Positions 62,238 through 64,000 of a DNA stretch of 64,000 nt are shown here, piece after piece. Position numbers and translations under genes: made by a program. Origin of the DNA: Bacillus dicomae (lineage in GTDB: Bacteria; Bacillota; Bacilli; Bacillales; Bacillaceae_G); assembly GCF_006494425.1 (NCBI RefSeq), contig NZ_VHIV01000002.1, positions 1,116,001 to 1,180,000 of the forward strand, in the 5' to 3' direction. How positions within the stretch are numbered: the first letter of the stretch is position 1; each line of letters opens with the position of its first letter. The notes under the pieces are model-generated. The model did no database searches. It had not been told where the DNA came from and was given only the letters and a program-made list of their open reading frames with translations.

Positions 62238-62717
62238 TTGACTTTGCAGCACGAGTTCGTATTTATTTCGAATGAAAAAAGATTGGATTTTAAAGATGTA
62301 GATTGGATTGAATTTTGTTTTTTATATAAAGAAGAGGCAACGATAGATGAGTGTATTGTATTAAGTGATGAGTTAATCGTATATCTACTAGATTTTATTC
62401 AATGGATTCCGGTCTATTATCCAGCGAAAAGAGCAGAAGGGTTTGGAATTCATTATTATGGTATTACAAAAATTGAACAGCAAGGCGCAGTGATAGCAGA
62501 ACAGTTATTTTGTTCGCTAGTTAGCATGTTTTCTTTAGCACCAGAAACCATCGAACTGACAGGACAATTTCAATGGAAAAATGATAATAATACTGATGGA
62601 AAATATGAAAGATATGTATTTGATCGAGATAAATTATGCCAAGATCTAAAGTTGTTTATTCAGTTGCTTCGCAGAGGGAAAAATGAGGAAGGGTATATTT
62701 TACATTATGGAATTTGA
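62238..62717 (+). CDS. Protein of unknown function, 159 aa
   Basis: TTG 62238 (MTLQHEFVFISNEK) 6 nt after AGGAGG; the TTG at 62244 is an alternative. Soluble, acidic, alpha/beta; aromatic-rich middle (LLDFIQWIPVYYPAKRAEGFGIHYYG). No family recognised. Alone between the phn operon and tkt. Confidence 0.72.
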   Translation: MTLQHEFVFISNEKRLDFKDVDWIEFCFLYKEEATIDECIVLSDELIVYLLDFIQWIPVYYPAKRAEGFGIHYYGITKIEQQGAVIAEQLFCSLVSMFSLAPETIELTGQFQWKNDNNTDGKYERYVFDRDKLCQDLKLFIQLLRRGKNEEGYILHYGI

Positions 62718-62940
62718 AATTGATGAATAAATATACAGATAATTCCCTTTCTTTTCAAAATAAAAACAATGAAAAAGTATGTCATATTGAATGCCCATAC
62801 ATTCCCGGAATCATTGATTTTTTTATAAAAAATCAAAAAAACATCAACATATTTGTCGATACATGTTGTATAATCTTGCGTGGGAAGCTATCATATAAAT
62901 GTATAAAACGTTTACTAATATAAGCGAAGGGAAGAATAGC

Positions 62941-64000
62941 ATGTCACATTCAATCGAACAACTTTCTATCAACACGATTCGCACATTATCCATCGATGCG
63001 ATTGAAAAAGCAAACTCTGGTCACCCAGGAATGCCAATGGGTGCAGCACCAATGGCTTATACATTATGGACTCAATTTATGAAACACAATCCAAATAACC
63101 CAACGTGGTTTAACCGTGATCGTTTCGTATTATCTGCAGGTCATGGTTCAATGTTATTATACAGCCTACTTCACCTATCTGGTTATGATGTAACAATGGA
63201 TGACTTAAAGAACTTCCGTCAATGGGGAAGCAAAACTCCGGGGCATCCTGAGTACGGTCATACAGCTGGTGTAGACGCAACTACTGGTCCACTTGGACAA
63301 GGTATTTCAACTGCTGTAGGTATGGCAATGGCAGAAAGACATTTAGCTGCTAAATACAACCGTGATGCGTATAATGTAGTAGATCATTATACATACGCTA
63401 TTTGTGGTGATGGAGATTTAATGGAAGGCGTTTCTGCTGAAGCATCTTCATTAGCTGCTCATTTACAATTAGGTCGTCTTGTTGTGCTTTACGATTCAAA
63501 CGATATTTCATTAGATGGCGATTTAAATCGTTCATTCTCTGAAAGTGTAGAAGATCGTTACAAAGCATACGGATGGCAAGTAATCCGTGTTGAGGATGGA
63601 AACGATATTGAAGCTATCGCGAAAGCAATCGAAGAAGCGAAAGCTGACGAAAAACGCCCAACGCTAATTGAAGTAAGAACGACAATTGGTTTCGGTTCTC
63701 CAAACAAATCAGGAAAATCAGCTTCACATGGTTCTCCGCTTGGTGTAGAAGAAACAAAGTTAACGAAAGAAGCATACGCTTGGACTGCTGAACAAGACTT
63801 CCATGTAGCAGAAGAAGTATATGACAACTTCCGTAAAACAGTACAAGATGTTGGTGAAACTGCACAAGCTGAGTGGAACACGATGCTAGGTGAATATGCA
63901 CAAGCATACCCAGAATTAGCAAACGAGCTGCAAGCAGCAATGAATGGTCTTCTTCCAGAAGGTTGGGAGCAAAACCTACCAACTTATGAATTAGGATCTA
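62941..64000 (+). CDS. tkt: Transketolase (5' part; runs off the window)
   Basis: First 353 codons from ATG 62941, AAGGGAAG upstream. TPP-binding N-terminal domain: [15 protein letters not shown] (catalytic His), [21 protein letters not shown] and [12 protein letters not shown] with the metal site downstream. Transfers two-carbon units in the non-oxidative pentose phosphate pathway. A -10-like TATAAT lies at 62869-62874. Confidence 0.96.
   Translation, partial: MSHSIEQLSINTIRTLSIDAIEKANSGHPGMPMGAAPMAYTLWTQFMKHNPNNPTWFNRDRFVLSAGHGSMLLYSLLHLSGYDVTMDDLKNFRQWGSKTPGHPEYGHTAGVDATTGPLGQGISTAVGMAMAERHLAAKYNRDAYNVVDHYTYAICGDGDLMEGVSAEASSLAAHLQLGRLVVLYDSNDISLDGDLNRSFSESVEDRYKAYGWQVIRVEDGNDIEAIAKAIEEAKADEKRPTLIEVRTTIGFGSPNKSGKSASHGSPLGVEETKLTKEAYAWTAEQDFHVAEEVYDNFRKTVQDVGETAQAEWNTMLGEYAQAYPELANELQAAMNGLLPEGWEQNLPTYELGS

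Noticed and set aside
62714-62923. 69-codon ORF before tkt
   Set aside because: No RBS, poor codon use and it covers the tkt upstream region; likely chance.

Overview
The window is low-GC Firmicute DNA and almost certainly comes from a Bacillus cereus group chromosome. The evidence is the gene set: an exosporium-type collagen-like protein, spoVK, hflX, glnRA with GlnR boxes, lexA with a Bacillus-type SOS box, a yneB/ynzC pair, a PhnDCEE transporter and tkt. Ribosome binding sites are strong (AAGGAGG type) and TTG/GTG starts are common. Identification is by reading only; no database search was possible.

Layout. (1) 1-10132, host chromosome: the N-terminal part of a collagen-repeat spore-surface gene (minus strand, running off the left edge), a tyrosine-recombinase homologue with a degraded active site, spoVK, a 45-residue protein gene, a TRIC-like membrane protein, hflX, a PLP-dependent methionine gamma-lyase-like gene, and glnR-glnA. 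(2) 10033-53198, an apparently complete siphovirus-type prophage integrated in the 3' end of glnA. A 61-bp near-perfect direct repeat of the glnA end bounds it, and the prophage supplies a replacement glnA end and terminator at attL. (3) 53199-64000, host chromosome again: the displaced original glnA terminator, a padR/DUF1700/DUF4097 operon, lexA, yneB-like and ynzC genes, a 5'-nucleotidase-like gene, phnD-phnC-phnE-phnE, an unknown gene and the start of tkt.

Prophage, left to right. Integrase; a 21-residue peptide gene; a class D sortase with an LPNTA-anchored Excalibur protein (lysogenic-conversion cargo); an Xre regulator; an arbitrium-like peptide-signalling module (AimR-like RRNPP regulator overlapping an AimP-like propeptide that ends DPGTGIG); a CI/Cro-type switch with three matching operators; an antirepressor; replication genes (DnaD-like and DnaC-like); small early genes including AbrB-like and dUTPase-like proteins. 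A gene-poor stretch (21.8-24.3 kb) follows, full of hairpins and repeated promoter-like motifs. Then come an ArpU-type late regulator, a second small recombinase, a cold-shock protein, two membrane-anchored unknowns and an HNH protein, followed by an HK97-type packaging/head/tail cluster (terminases, portal, ClpP-like protease, capsid, connectors, tail tube, frameshifted gpG/gpGT, tape measure, Dit, Tal with S74-type C-terminus), XhlA/holin and a signal-peptide-bearing amidase. The right end carries more cargo on the minus strand: a WXG100-like/TNT-domain toxin with an overlapping immunity gene, and a lipoprotein followed by a 30-residue cationic peptide.

Most notable: the arbitrium-like module with a face-to-face promoter/antisense RNA upstream of aimR; a tape-measure gene split into three exons by two group I introns, the second with an HNH ORF; three cargo sets (sortase-substrate, NADase-type toxin-immunity, lipoprotein-cationic peptide); and the hairpin/repeat region.
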